Assembly (NCBI RefSeq): GCF_034351645.1
Contig: NZ_CP133782.1
Span: 1,183,001 to 1,247,000 of the forward strand
DNA from: Pseudomonas sp. DC1.2
Lineage (GTDB): Bacteria > Pseudomonadota > Gammaproteobacteria > Pseudomonadales > Pseudomonadaceae
DNA: 64,000 nucleotides
Direction: 5' to 3'
Shown: positions 25,989 through 35,341 of the stretch, piece by piece
Layout of the letters: each line of letters starts with the position of its first letter
How positions within the stretch are numbered: the first letter of the stretch is position 1
Program-made: the position numbers and the translations under genes
The notes under the pieces: generated by a model
The model's input: only the letters and a program-made list of their open reading frames with translations
Told to the model about the DNA's origin: nothing
Databases searched by the model: none

Positions 25989-27290
25989 TCACGTATCGAG
26001 CCCTCTGCCTTTGAATGCGCTCATAAACGCTGTAGCGGAGAAATCAGAGGCGTTGAAAATCTCCATCTTACGTCCTTGATGCATCGATAGGATGACTCGT
26101 GCCATACCTATGTAGTGATCAAATGTTGTCTTTAAAAAAGTGTGTCCCATTTGCCTTTGCAAAACTTGAGCGACAGCATAGTTGAACAGTATTTCATTGG
26201 ATTTCAATAAGTCGTCTCCGAATGATCTAATAATATATTGGGTCGGCCACCAGTTTCGGCTGTCGTAGAATCGAATGTTCTTCCTTAGGTTGCTATTGTT
26301 AGCCATCGCTTTTTTCTTGGCTGCAACTGTACGACCTGAAATAGTATCGGGTGTGACAGGACGGCCATCCTTGTTGAGAAATAAAACCGAAAGCGGAGGT
26401 TTGGTGCCGTAGCGCTTACGATATTTTTTGGCACGCTCTGCATAGTAGGGTTTGATATAGTTTTCTTCCAATGCCTGCAGGGCGTCTCTGTGAATGAGAA
26501 TGTCTCTGGATTTGTTGCCTTTGCTATTGCTTACTGCGTAGTTAACGGTCGATTCCTCAAATGTCATTGATGAATACGGCATGATATGACTGTTGTCACC
26601 ATTACCAAAGTAGGGGAAACGACATAAATCCATAGGGCGCATTGCGGTATCTAATGCAAAATGAAATAGCGCCGCGTAAACCGGATCTGAGTAGCTCTCC
26701 ATCAATTGTTTGATTTCATATGGAGTGATCAGTTGGTCACTTATCGACGCTTGGCGGTTTTCTTTGTCCAAGACGCGAATGCTAGTTGAATCGAATACTC
26801 TGATCGCTTTGTAGGAGACATATTCCTGGTATCTCGCACTCTTGAATGGAGGGATCCAGTTCTTCAATAAAACGTTAACGCCAGTGTAAAAGTTATTTTC
26901 ACTCAGCCAGCGAAAATAATTCATCAATAGCTTAGCTTCATCAAAAATAGTCTTAGAGGACGGTCGTATAGACTCTTTAGACTTACGCTTGATCTCACGG
27001 AAAGTCTGCCACCTCTTCACATTTTTATTGTGCACGTGGAGATGGTACTCACTAGGGGAGAAGCCTTGGAAATCTTCAAGAGTAGAAAGATACCTGTAAA
27101 ACATAGAGATTACGCTAGCGTACCTCGATGATGTTTTTTTAGATTGCCTGGTTTGAGATTGTAAGAATAGATTTGCATGGCTTAGTAAAATGCTGTGCTT
27201 TGTGGTTTCGTGAATTAGAATGAAATGTGATACTTCTCTGTTGGAATCAGGGTTAATATAGGATACATATTTTTTCGTGATGATGATCAT
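25989..27290 (-). CDS. Tyrosine recombinase-type protein, 433 residues
   Basis: Last gene of the four-gene recombinase operon. The C-terminal half shows the tyrosine recombinase layout: box I Arg in DTAMRPMDLCRF, box II region FYDSRNWWP (Arg kept; the usual first His replaced), then QRQMGHTFLKTTFDHYIG with the His and the probable nucleophile Tyr. The N-terminal 180 residues are a helical core-binding domain. ATG 27290 has GGA eight bases upstream and follows the previous stop by one base. Alternative upstream starts overlap the neighbour. It may correspond to GmtY-like recombinases of gamma-mobile-trio islands; this naming is tentative. Confidence 0.75.
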   Translation of the reverse strand: MIIITKKYVSYINPDSNREVSHFILIHETTKHSILLSHANLFLQSQTRQSKKTSSRYASVISMFYRYLSTLEDFQGFSPSEYHLHVHNKNVKRWQTFREIKRKSKESIRPSSKTIFDEAKLLMNYFRWLSENNFYTGVNVLLKNWIPPFKSARYQEYVSYKAIRVFDSTSIRVLDKENRQASISDQLITPYEIKQLMESYSDPVYAALFHFALDTAMRPMDLCRFPYFGNGDNSHIMPYSSMTFEESTVNYAVSNSKGNKSRDILIHRDALQALEENYIKPYYAERAKKYRKRYGTKPPLSVLFLNKDGRPVTPDTISGRTVAAKKKAMANNSNLRKNIRFYDSRNWWPTQYIIRSFGDDLLKSNEILFNYAVAQVLQRQMGHTFLKTTFDHYIGMARVILSMHQGRKMEIFNASDFSATAFMSAFKGRGLDT

Positions 27291-27291
27291 G

Positions 27292-28260
27292 CTATTTTCC
27301 ATTATCCACGCTGAAGTAAACGACACGATCCACACCCTTGGAAAGGTGCACGTAATCAGCTTTTTCAGCATATTCAAGCTCTTCTAAAGGAGCGCTTGAT
27401 GCTCGAAACTTTCGCTGCGCAACGGCATCGGCAATAGTTCTGCATTCAGGAACATATATAGAGGTTTGAAAGCTTTTTGGTATCTTTCGAAGGTGGTTCT
27501 TGAGGTCTGCAGTATCGAATATAGGAAGTCTCAAGACTATTTCGTCTGATGAGTTTGGAGGAAGTCTTTCTAAGAAGTAAGGAAGGTCGCACAAAAATTT
27601 ATCAATGAATATAATTAAGTGAATACTTTTGTCGGCAAAGTCGTTGAGCTTTACAAACTGACGCTGGATTTTTTCGTGCTTGGATTCCGAATAGGATTTG
27701 TAGTCTTTGTTTTTTTTGTAGGTGGCGTTCGCTGATTTTAGATCAAGGTCGAGTATGATTCTGGATCCACTTAACAATGTTAAATCGTTTTCGGTTTTTT
27801 TAATTGTAGAATTAGTTAGCCGTGCTTTGAGCTCATTTATCTGTGCTGTATAGCTGCTGATTAGGCTGCTTTGTTTTTCAAGGGTAACGTTAATATTGCT
27901 GTTGTCAAAGCTGATGAGATCGCCCTGCATTAGCGAGGTTGTATAGCGTTCGCGGACAGCAATCAGTTCTGCTTCATGTTTTTTTTCAATATTTTGCAAG
28001 CTTAACTCTAGGTCGGTAACGCGTTTCTGAGCGTTTAGAAGAAGTTGCGTCACAGCAGTAGGTTCGTGGCCAGGCAACAGGTCATCGATGTTTCTATTGC
28101 CTTTTATATATTCTACTAAGTCGCTGTAGTATCTTTGCAACGATTGACGGCTTATTCCTGCTTCATCTGCAATTTTGCCAACGTGCAGTTTTTTTCCTGC
28201 AGCCGAATAGTAATGATCTACTATTATTTTAATCAGGCGGTTGCGGGTTTCTGAGCTCAT
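27292..28260 (-). CDS. Helix-turn-helix/coiled-coil protein of the recombinase operon, 322 residues
   Basis: The N-terminal 60 residues (RLIKIIVDHYYSAAGKKLHVGKIADEAGISRQSLQRYYSDLVEYI) form a TetR-like helix-turn-helix. Residues about 70-150 are a coiled coil (AQKRVTDLELSLQNIEKKHEAELI). The C-terminal 170 residues are a mixed domain with a hydrophobic strand (SIHLIIFIDKFLCDLPYF). It has no recombinase residues. One base separates it from the genes on each side. Likely a DNA-binding accessory or directionality factor; resembles GmtX in position and size (inference). Confidence 0.65.
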   Translation of the reverse strand: MSSETRNRLIKIIVDHYYSAAGKKLHVGKIADEAGISRQSLQRYYSDLVEYIKGNRNIDDLLPGHEPTAVTQLLLNAQKRVTDLELSLQNIEKKHEAELIAVRERYTTSLMQGDLISFDNSNINVTLEKQSSLISSYTAQINELKARLTNSTIKKTENDLTLLSGSRIILDLDLKSANATYKKNKDYKSYSESKHEKIQRQFVKLNDFADKSIHLIIFIDKFLCDLPYFLERLPPNSSDEIVLRLPIFDTADLKNHLRKIPKSFQTSIYVPECRTIADAVAQRKFRASSAPLEELEYAEKADYVHLSKGVDRVVYFSVDNGK

Positions 28261-28261
28261 A

Positions 28262-30340
28262 TCAAACCTCAGCTAGCGAAATGAGAGTACCCTGTTTTTC
28301 CATGCGCTGTTGTTGCGTATTATCAAAATCAGGGTGGTGGGTATGGAAAGTGCTCAGCGTCAGATTGTCCAAATGAAAACGGTATGATTTGATCTTGCGA
28401 ATAATTTCATTCCTGGTGCGATCAGGCAAGGTAACCGCATCGTTGTCCAGAATCCTTTGATAGAATTTGATATTGTCCGTTAGTGCAGTTCGCGCCTTGC
28501 CTACAACTACGATTTTTCTGCATTCATAATGGCAGTTGGATGGATCAGGCTTCGGGATAGCGTCGCCGAAATCACGACCTTTGATGCATGGAGGGAGGTT
28601 GTCTTGACGAAACTGCTCAGCAGTCACGCAATAGGTACCGACAGCCGTCCGTTTGATGAATAGTGGTTTTCCGCCCGCCAAGAGGTTGGACACGTAATCG
28701 AAAACTGAAAGCGGAATACGCCGGCCTTCAAAATCGTCGAGCTTCGCCGCCATTTGCTCTGATATTCGAATCGCTGTTTGACCGGAATACGAACCTTCAC
28801 GGATGGCGGCAATAATTTCTTTGAGTTCTTCGGTAAAAGAGTGTTCTATCGTCATCGCCACTGTCCGAACCATAGCCGGGTTGCGCGCAATATATTGCAT
28901 CGTCATCTTGAAAGTTTTATGGCCGAAAAGCGCTCGGATCAAGTCGATATTGCGTTCGTCCTGGTTGATCAAAATTTCCGCAATGGTTTTTCGAAATCTG
29001 TGAACGTGTAAACGCTCAATTGGTAGTTGTTCGCGAAGCTGAGTGATAATGTGATCAAGGATCTGTGGGGTAAACTGCTGAATTTCATTAGGCATCCTCT
29101 TGCTTGCATTACTGCGAAACAGCCAATGCCGCTGACTTTTACGACCTATGTTGCGAAGTTTACTGTACGCTATAGCACTTTGAGCAATAAAGTCCGGCAA
29201 CGGTAAGTGTTCGACTTCACCGTTGTAGTTAGGGTCATTCGCGGTTTTAAATCGCACAATGCGTAACCAGAAATTCCCTGTGCCTTCTGCATTATCGTTG
29301 GTGATGTCGCTAACACTTAACGGAGCAAGCTCGGAAGCCCGTGCCCCGCTAATTAAGGCAATCATTATGAATATGGAGTTTCTGACATGATCCAGTGCCG
29401 TGTACCAGTTGGTTTTCCACGTATATAGCCAGTTATTTCCTGCCCGCTGATGACTCGTTTTTGTACGATTTAGCTCCATAACCGTACGTCCTTCCACCAC
29501 TACGCGAAACTTCTTCTCAAGCTCTTCGTCAACCTTTGATCGAATTGTCTTGCCGTTCGGATTTGCTTTAAGGGCTGCATCAATATGTGGTTCCAGAAGT
29601 GCAAGTTCTGGTGCTGCTTTCTCAATCCAAAAAAGTGCATATTCCATAAGGTGTGCCAGTTCGTTCTCTGAAAAAGAAACCCAGGTCTGATATGTTCCCT
29701 TGAAGACATTCATCATGTCCGCTTTACGCTCAGGGCTTTCCATCTTGTTCAGCGGAACGGTGATTCGGAGCTCTTCGGGAATCAGCCCATTTTCAGAAAC
29801 GATTATCCAAAGTTTCAGGATTCGATACAGTCCGAAATATTGATATGGGATGTTGGAGTTCTTTGCCCTGTCAAGCGCTTCGTTGATGAGCTTGGAGCTT
29901 ATAAGTTCAAGGTGCGCTGTATTCACCTCAAGATGAGTATCTATGAAGAGGTATTTCTCAAGAGCACTGAAGTCATTGCAGTACGTGAGCGTTGACTTGT
30001 TGCTGTTTATGCCATGCATCAGGGAATTTTCAGGGAGCAGATAGAATGATAGCGCCCTTTTGAGTTCGTTCGCACCGGGAACCACATGCTCGAAACGGAT
30101 GGAAATTACGTCAGAGAAGCGATGAGTATCAAGCTTCCATGCTGTATCCAAATAGAGGGATGACGGGGTAACAGGGAAGTTTCCTCCACTTGCAGAAAGC
30201 TTGTCGATCAGCTCACTTCGATGCACCTGAGAGCTATGTTCTGTCTCAAGTAGAAGACTTTCTAGCTCTTGTTCAGCAGCATCAAGTAAGTCAAGTTCAA
30301 ACTCATCCACGAGAGACTGTGCGTATTCTACGTCATTCAT
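28262..30340 (-). CDS. Tyrosine recombinase/integrase, 692 residues
   Basis: The most canonical recombinase of the set. The C-terminal domain has box I ISGARASELAPL (Arg), box II LHVHRFRKTIAEIL (His-x-x-Arg) and LFGHKTFKMTMQYIARN (His and nucleophile Tyr). A large helical N-terminal region of about 280 residues precedes it, and about 170 residues follow, including a Cys-His cluster (CIKGRDFG...NCHYECRK). The ATG overlaps the upstream stop by eight bases (ATGAATGA). Probably the main strand-exchange enzyme; GmtZ-like in context (tentative). Confidence 0.85.
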   Translation of the reverse strand: MNDVEYAQSLVDEFELDLLDAAEQELESLLLETEHSSQVHRSELIDKLSASGGNFPVTPSSLYLDTAWKLDTHRFSDVISIRFEHVVPGANELKRALSFYLLPENSLMHGINSNKSTLTYCNDFSALEKYLFIDTHLEVNTAHLELISSKLINEALDRAKNSNIPYQYFGLYRILKLWIIVSENGLIPEELRITVPLNKMESPERKADMMNVFKGTYQTWVSFSENELAHLMEYALFWIEKAAPELALLEPHIDAALKANPNGKTIRSKVDEELEKKFRVVVEGRTVMELNRTKTSHQRAGNNWLYTWKTNWYTALDHVRNSIFIMIALISGARASELAPLSVSDITNDNAEGTGNFWLRIVRFKTANDPNYNGEVEHLPLPDFIAQSAIAYSKLRNIGRKSQRHWLFRSNASKRMPNEIQQFTPQILDHIITQLREQLPIERLHVHRFRKTIAEILINQDERNIDLIRALFGHKTFKMTMQYIARNPAMVRTVAMTIEHSFTEELKEIIAAIREGSYSGQTAIRISEQMAAKLDDFEGRRIPLSVFDYVSNLLAGGKPLFIKRTAVGTYCVTAEQFRQDNLPPCIKGRDFGDAIPKPDPSNCHYECRKIVVVGKARTALTDNIKFYQRILDNDAVTLPDRTRNEIIRKIKSYRFHLDNLTLSTFHTHHPDFDNTQQQRMEKQGTLISLAEV

Positions 30341-32726
30341 TCAAGTCACCGGTTTTAAAGATCAGTTTTAGATCACGCATTTCTCGGGGCAAAAGAGGAG
30401 AGTTTGCTGCACGATAACGTATTGCTTCTTGAATCGCATCTTCATCGTTCCAGTTCTCTAGGATGACCTCAATCTCTTCCTGCTCTGCCTCGAGTTGTGA
30501 TCCGAACTCGGTATATGCCCTGTCCCGAAGAAGTTCGCCAATATGGGAAAGTCGCTCGATCAAAAAGGGAAGGGAGTCTTCCAAGATCCTTAGTCTACTG
30601 CAAAAAATACAGTGTTCCAGTCCTACACATTTAACACCCTCATCTAATTTCACTGCTCCAGGCCAATCTGGTTTATGACGATCACTACAAGCCCACAGCG
30701 CCTTTTCAAAATAAGGGAGGTGGATTATGCTCAAGTCCGAGTTGGCTATCTGGCTTGCCTGCTTACACAGCAAACCTTGGAATTTTCTGGCTCGAAGTAA
30801 TTCTACTATCCGTTCCAGTGCTGATCGAAGGCGCTTTGTACGTTTGGCACGTGCGACTGGAGAGTTATCATAAGACTCATCCGTAGTATCACGTGATTCG
30901 TGCCCCATCATTTGTGATAGAAATGCGTATGGGGTATGTTCCGCGTTATAGTACAGCCATGTCGCCCGAAGCCTACCTGTTAGATTGCTGGCGCTGGTAA
31001 TTCTAGCGCCATTTTCAATGACTTCGTGTAACGACAAAAGTTGATTGACTGCATAAGCAAAATCCCCGCCGTAATCTATCGCACCTGCTGCTTGGCCCTC
31101 TGCGCGAGCCCAAGCATTCAAGGGCCTTAGAAACGCATACATACTGTTAACTGGCTTGTTTCTTAGAGGATCTATTAAATGCTCGACATAGGCGGCAAGC
31201 GGAGCTGAAATTTCCTTGGATAACAATATCAAGTTATATGTTGAGTACGGGTTGTCACTGTCTGACGTTGATAACATCTGTTTGGGAGCAAAATATGGTA
31301 AGTTTGCGCCTTGGCCTCTGTTCTTCTCTGCAAAGATCAATTTAATATTTTCTTCAATGGCAGAGGTGAGGCCGTGTAGGAAGTTGTTTTTGTCGATGTC
31401 AACTACAGTCTCTTTGTTCCAGCCAGCTTGAAGCATCATGAATAATACTAGGCCGGCTATGTCTTTGGAGTTTGGGTAGTAAAGCTCCATGTGTTCATCC
31501 ATGGAGAGCATCATTCCTTCCGTGTCGCCCCATTTTTTGTTAAATATTGAGCGAACATATGATAATTTGTGAATTATCATTTTTACAGCGTCATCAAGAT
31601 TGTCATAATTAAATAGTGTGGCGCTGCTGTAATCAATCGCAAGACATTCTCGGCTGAATTTTAGCGGATAGCCGTGTCCGATTAACGTTTTGACCACACG
31701 ATGCGGATCTAGTTTGGTGTTCCACCATCCCTTGCCGCTGGTGGGGTGCGGATCGTAATCAGGGGGAACAACGACATCTTCTCCTGAACTCTTGTATAAT
31801 TCTGCAAATAGCGCTAAAAAATCAGGGTTTTTAGAAAGTGTGGATATTTCGGGATCAGCGCATTTATCTAGTCGCGCCATTAGCTGAGCTTTTACGATAG
31901 GCATGTTGCTCAAAAGCCGATGTTTATACCAGGTAAATATGTCTAGCTTGGTTAGACGTACTATCCAATGATCTTGTAGCTCTTCGAGCGTGTAAGGAAC
32001 AGCATTATCAATTTCGTATCTTCTCGAGACCATTTCACGAAGAGACTCGACGATCTCCTGTGTTGCTTTGGTTAGCGTTGCTACCCCATCTTCGGATAAA
32101 GGTTCGGTGTCGGAATTACGATTGATTTTCAGATTTGGTAAATTGAGGCTTGGGATGACACCGGTTTCTCTAGCTGCGATTAGGATGCAAGACTTTAATT
32201 TTGAGGCGTGAATGGCCCCTTTCCCGATCTTATTCAGGTGCTGTGCAAATTTTTTAAATAGACTAGGTGTAATGTCTTTGATATGGCGGATTTGCAGTGG
32301 TAGAGCATGTTTTGCGTTGTATAGAGACATGAAGTCAAGGAAGTAAACGATTGCCAGGCGCAGTTGATACGCCCATGCTGAAACTCTGCTAGGTGCACAC
32401 TTCACCATGATGTAGTGAAAGCTGAGGCATATGTTTGTCGTTGGATCCCAGCTCGGATGATTCATGTAGCTGCAGAATACAGATACGCCGTTGGAAGCAT
32501 TCACTGCTCTGATCGGCAGTTCCGATATAACGCTCGCTTCGTCTTGGCCGCCTTCTTCCGGGCGCGCTCCCGCCTCTACTGCAAGGCCTCCGGTCATTTC
32601 CTTTTGGGTCGCACCGCCGCTGTATTCAGTTGCTAGCGAAGAGGTTCTCTGACTGCCCATCTCGGTGGTTTTTAGCTGGTCATCGAAAGGCTCAGTCAAG
32701 GTAAGCCTCGCCCGACGGCAGCCCAC
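30333..32726 (-). CDS. Large divergent tyrosine recombinase-like protein, 797 residues
   Basis: First gene of the operon, next to the right island end. It starts at GTG 32726 with GAGGA nearby; an ATG at 32660 is possible. A recombinase-like C-terminal fold is suggested by LMMLQAGWNKETVVDID at box I (Arg absent), TGRLRATWLYYN at box II and FLSQMMGHESRDTTDESYDN with His and Tyr. A Cys-rich tail (CKQAS... CSDRHK... CVGLEHCIFCSRL) may bind zinc. The missing box I Arg suggests it could be a structural or target-choice subunit rather than an active recombinase. Confidence 0.7.
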   Translation of the reverse strand: MGCRRARLTLTEPFDDQLKTTEMGSQRTSSLATEYSGGATQKEMTGGLAVEAGARPEEGGQDEASVISELPIRAVNASNGVSVFCSYMNHPSWDPTTNICLSFHYIMVKCAPSRVSAWAYQLRLAIVYFLDFMSLYNAKHALPLQIRHIKDITPSLFKKFAQHLNKIGKGAIHASKLKSCILIAARETGVIPSLNLPNLKINRNSDTEPLSEDGVATLTKATQEIVESLREMVSRRYEIDNAVPYTLEELQDHWIVRLTKLDIFTWYKHRLLSNMPIVKAQLMARLDKCADPEISTLSKNPDFLALFAELYKSSGEDVVVPPDYDPHPTSGKGWWNTKLDPHRVVKTLIGHGYPLKFSRECLAIDYSSATLFNYDNLDDAVKMIIHKLSYVRSIFNKKWGDTEGMMLSMDEHMELYYPNSKDIAGLVLFMMLQAGWNKETVVDIDKNNFLHGLTSAIEENIKLIFAEKNRGQGANLPYFAPKQMLSTSDSDNPYSTYNLILLSKEISAPLAAYVEHLIDPLRNKPVNSMYAFLRPLNAWARAEGQAAGAIDYGGDFAYAVNQLLSLHEVIENGARITSASNLTGRLRATWLYYNAEHTPYAFLSQMMGHESRDTTDESYDNSPVARAKRTKRLRSALERIVELLRARKFQGLLCKQASQIANSDLSIIHLPYFEKALWACSDRHKPDWPGAVKLDEGVKCVGLEHCIFCSRLRILEDSLPFLIERLSHIGELLRDRAYTEFGSQLEAEQEEIEVILENWNDEDAIQEAIRYRAANSPLLPREMRDLKLIFKTGDLNE

Positions 32727-32944
32727 TGAGATCCTCTAACCAAGCATTTGAACCGCTCGCATGGGATGGATTCGGTCGCACCGCTCCCCCAAAAGCCAAG
32801 GCCCAACCTAAGTCCTTTGGGCTTGAATCCCGCCACCGCGCTCTAACCAAAGCTTTCATACCTCACTCCCCAAGCGTTTACATTTTTTGGATAGTAAACT
32901 AAATATATTTGTTTACAACATGTTAGAAAGCAAACTAAGGTTTG
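32727..32944. repeat. Right island end with GTTTACAT-type repeats
   Basis: Non-coding. GTTTACAT at 32876-32883 (inverse of the left-end motif), AGTAAAC at 32893-32899 and TGTTTACAACATG around 32910-32922 precede the GGTTTG junction at 32939-32944. Also the probable promoter region of the recombinase operon. Confidence 0.65.
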
Positions 32945-33736
32945 ATCTTTCTTCTGCTGGGGTTGCAGTTGCCCGACATCATCAAAGCCGTCGCCAGTCA
33001 TGAAACCTCGATGTGGCCAACGTTGCTGTACCGCTGCCTGGACGTGCTGGCGATTTTTCTGGTGCTACTGGTGCTGCGTTTTGTCTGGGTGCAGAGCGTT
33101 TGGCGGTTGTCCGTGCTGTTACGGCGCTGGCGCGGCAAGGCCGAGCCGACGCTGCTGCTTACCGCGCGCGCCTGTTGGTTGCTGACGGTTGGCGGTGTGC
33201 GCGGTGCGGTGACCCTGGCGGGCGTGTTGTCGGTGCCACTGCTGCTGGGCGGCGATGCATTTCCCGAGCGGGATCTGCTGATTTTTATCGCCGCGGGCGT
33301 GATCCTGCTATCGCTGATCGCGGCCTGTATTGCGTTGCCATTGTTGCTGCGCGGGATCGAAAAAGGCCCCGACGACAAGCGTCGCAATGAAGTGCGAGAG
33401 GCTTGGCGCAAGACGGCCGAAGCGGCCATTCATTCGCTTGAGACCGAGGACGCTAGCCCTCAGGACGCGGCGGAAGCAGCGTTGGCAGTCGAACTCAAGG
33501 CCCGAATCATGTCCGAGTATCGTCATCAACTCGAGGTTTTTAACGATTCCGCCGAAGCCCAGGCGTTGGCATTTCAGATGGACTTGCTGGAACGACGTTT
33601 ACGGTTGAAGGCGCTGCGGGCCCAGCGCCTGGAGCTCTACAGCCTCAGTCGTCATCACCAGATTGGGGATGACGTGTTACGCGAGGTGTTGGGTGAGCTG
33701 GATTTGAGTGAGGCGAATCTTGGTCAGGTGAAATAA
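32945..33736 (+). pseudogene. CPA1-family Na+/H+ antiporter, 3' portion
   Basis: The reading frame resumes with IFLLLGLQLPDIIKAV, directly continuing the NGL at 9526. It holds the last membrane helices (including GGVRGAVTLAGVLSVPL, a conserved CPA1 segment with Arg) and a cytosolic helical C-terminus (about 150 residues). No ribosome site at the island junction; any product from an internal ATG/GTG would lack the first nine helices. Confidence 0.9.
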
Positions 33737-33765
33737 GCGTGACATTGATGCCGCCTGCCGGTGAA

Positions 33766-34491
33766 TCACTTTGGGTAAGCGTTGCGCACAGTTGCGATGT
33801 CTTTTGTGCTGAGTGTCAGGTTTTCACGCTGTTCCCAGCCACCGGTAGTGGTTTCTCGGGAAACGCTGTAATGCATGACGGAATGGCGGTCGTAATCGCC
33901 GTAGGTAGTATTTGCAGAACGCGATAGCGGAAAAACATCACTGTCTACGACTTCACGACTCCAGCCAAATTTTTGTTTATACGATGCATAGACTTTTGGT
34001 CGGTCCCATGGAATATCGGCGTCAGGATGTTGATGCTCGTGATGCAGGCCCAGTACATGGCCGAACTCGTGCAGCACAACATAATCAAACCTGGGGTCCG
34101 TGGGGTCGATATTCAATACCATGGTTGGACGGTGCGGTGCTAAAGTCAAAGCGTCCGTCCCGATCGCGGAAGACCCTCCACCGTCGCCGAGAAAATTGAT
34201 ATAAATTCGAATGTCTCCCACTTCTCCTGAAATGAAGTTAACTTTAAGGTTGGTATGTTTCAGCCACTTTTTTGCAATGCTTTTGATTTTTTGGATGGTT
34301 TCCTCATCTTCGTCATACATGGCAATATTGAGTGTGCGGCCCGCACGCCAGTATTTGGTGTGAATGCCGACACTTCTTTTTGATCGGCGGGAGTTGTTGG
34401 TCGGTTCGTTTTCTTTTCGCTCGGTAGTGGCGGCTTCAAAGGAGTCGCGCTCGTCGATGTTGTGCAGGGTACTGCAAGGTTTGTAATTCAT
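33766..34491 (-). CDS. Astacin-like (M12A) metallopeptidase, paralogue 1
   Basis: A 241-residue zinc peptidase. The extended zinc motif HEFGHVLGLHHEHQHPD (HExxHxxGxxHE) and the Met-turn SVMHYS are intact, so it should be active. The N-terminus has SFEAATTERKE then SRRSKRSVGIHTKYWRAGRTLNIAM. No signal peptide. Basic SRRSKRSV might be a processing site. It shares its layout with the genes at 34589 and 37256. Confidence 0.88.
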   Translation of the reverse strand: MNYKPCSTLHNIDERDSFEAATTERKENEPTNNSRRSKRSVGIHTKYWRAGRTLNIAMYDEDEETIQKIKSIAKKWLKHTNLKVNFISGEVGDIRIYINFLGDGGGSSAIGTDALTLAPHRPTMVLNIDPTDPRFDYVVLHEFGHVLGLHHEHQHPDADIPWDRPKVYASYKQKFGWSREVVDSDVFPLSRSANTTYGDYDRHSVMHYSVSRETTTGGWEQRENLTLSTKDIATVRNAYPK

Positions 34492-34588
34492 TTTTTAGCC
34501 TTGGTATTTAATAGAGTTATGTTAGGTGGCTGAATAGCGTTACGCTGTTGTTGCAGGGTTAACAGGTTGTGAGTTGTGTGAGCTTGAT

Positions 34589-35341
34589 TTACTGAGCTTG
34601 AACGGTCGGGTAAGGGTAGGCTTTGGCCATGAACGCCTTGTCTTTTTCGCTGAGCACCAAGTTAAGATCAATCTTGAAGTCACCGTGGGTCCAGCCCTGA
34701 CGGACGGCGTAGTGCATGATGGACAGTCGATCATAGGCCGAGTAACTGACTTCACTGGCGTCCAGACGATTGAAGTACCGCGCATCGATAATGGTACGGG
34801 TGTAATGATCTTCGTCAGCGAACTCATCAGCGCTATGTGCCTCGTAGACCGCTTTTTTGTTCCAGGGAATGTCAGCTTCGGGGTGTTGGTGCTCATGTTG
34901 GGCACCCAGTACATGCCCAAATTCGTGCATCACATTGGCGGCAAAAAATGCAGGCCAAAGCCTATCCGGCGACAGGCCCATGGTCGGCCCCTCAGTCTCC
35001 AGTAGAGCATCGGTGCCAATACTCGACCAGTAGGTGCCGGGCGTAACGGCAATGCGGATGTCACCCTCGTTGCCTTCGACGAACTCGAACTTCAGGTTGA
35101 TGTGCGGCAACCAGTTATTTGCGGCGGCTTTGGTTGCATCCCTGAAGGCTTGATCTCCGTCCAGAAAGGCAATGCGCAACGTGCGACCCGCAGCCCAGTA
35201 GTGAGTGTGCTTGATGACGGCGCGTTTGCTTCGACGCGATTCTGTGGTGTGACCATTTGCCGGGTTTTCGCCGATTGCAACTTCATAAGAGGCATTAATG
35301 TCGTCGGGGTTTTTAATCAGGCAGGCGAGTGCATTATTCAT
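34589..35341 (-). CDS. Astacin-like (M12A) metallopeptidase, paralogue 2
   Basis: 250 residues from ATG 35341 (GGAAG six bases before). Zinc motif HEFGHVLGAQHEHQHPEAD and Met-turn SIMHYAV are complete. N-terminal part ASYEVAIGENPAN...SRRSKRAVIKHTHYWAAGRTLRIAF parallels paralogue 1. No signal peptide, so secretion, if any, needs another route. An ATG 42 bases further upstream is possible but lacks a site. Confidence 0.88.
   Translation of the reverse strand: MNNALACLIKNPDDINASYEVAIGENPANGHTTESRRSKRAVIKHTHYWAAGRTLRIAFLDGDQAFRDATKAAANNWLPHINLKFEFVEGNEGDIRIAVTPGTYWSSIGTDALLETEGPTMGLSPDRLWPAFFAANVMHEFGHVLGAQHEHQHPEADIPWNKKAVYEAHSADEFADEDHYTRTIIDARYFNRLDASEVSYSAYDRLSIMHYAVRQGWTHGDFKIDLNLVLSEKDKAFMAKAYPYPTVQAQ

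Noticed and set aside
25989..32726. Tn554-type transposon
   Set aside because: Tn554 has tnpA, tnpB and a short tnpC; here there are four genes, with a 322-residue HTH/coiled-coil protein and a 797-residue protein, and a different target type.
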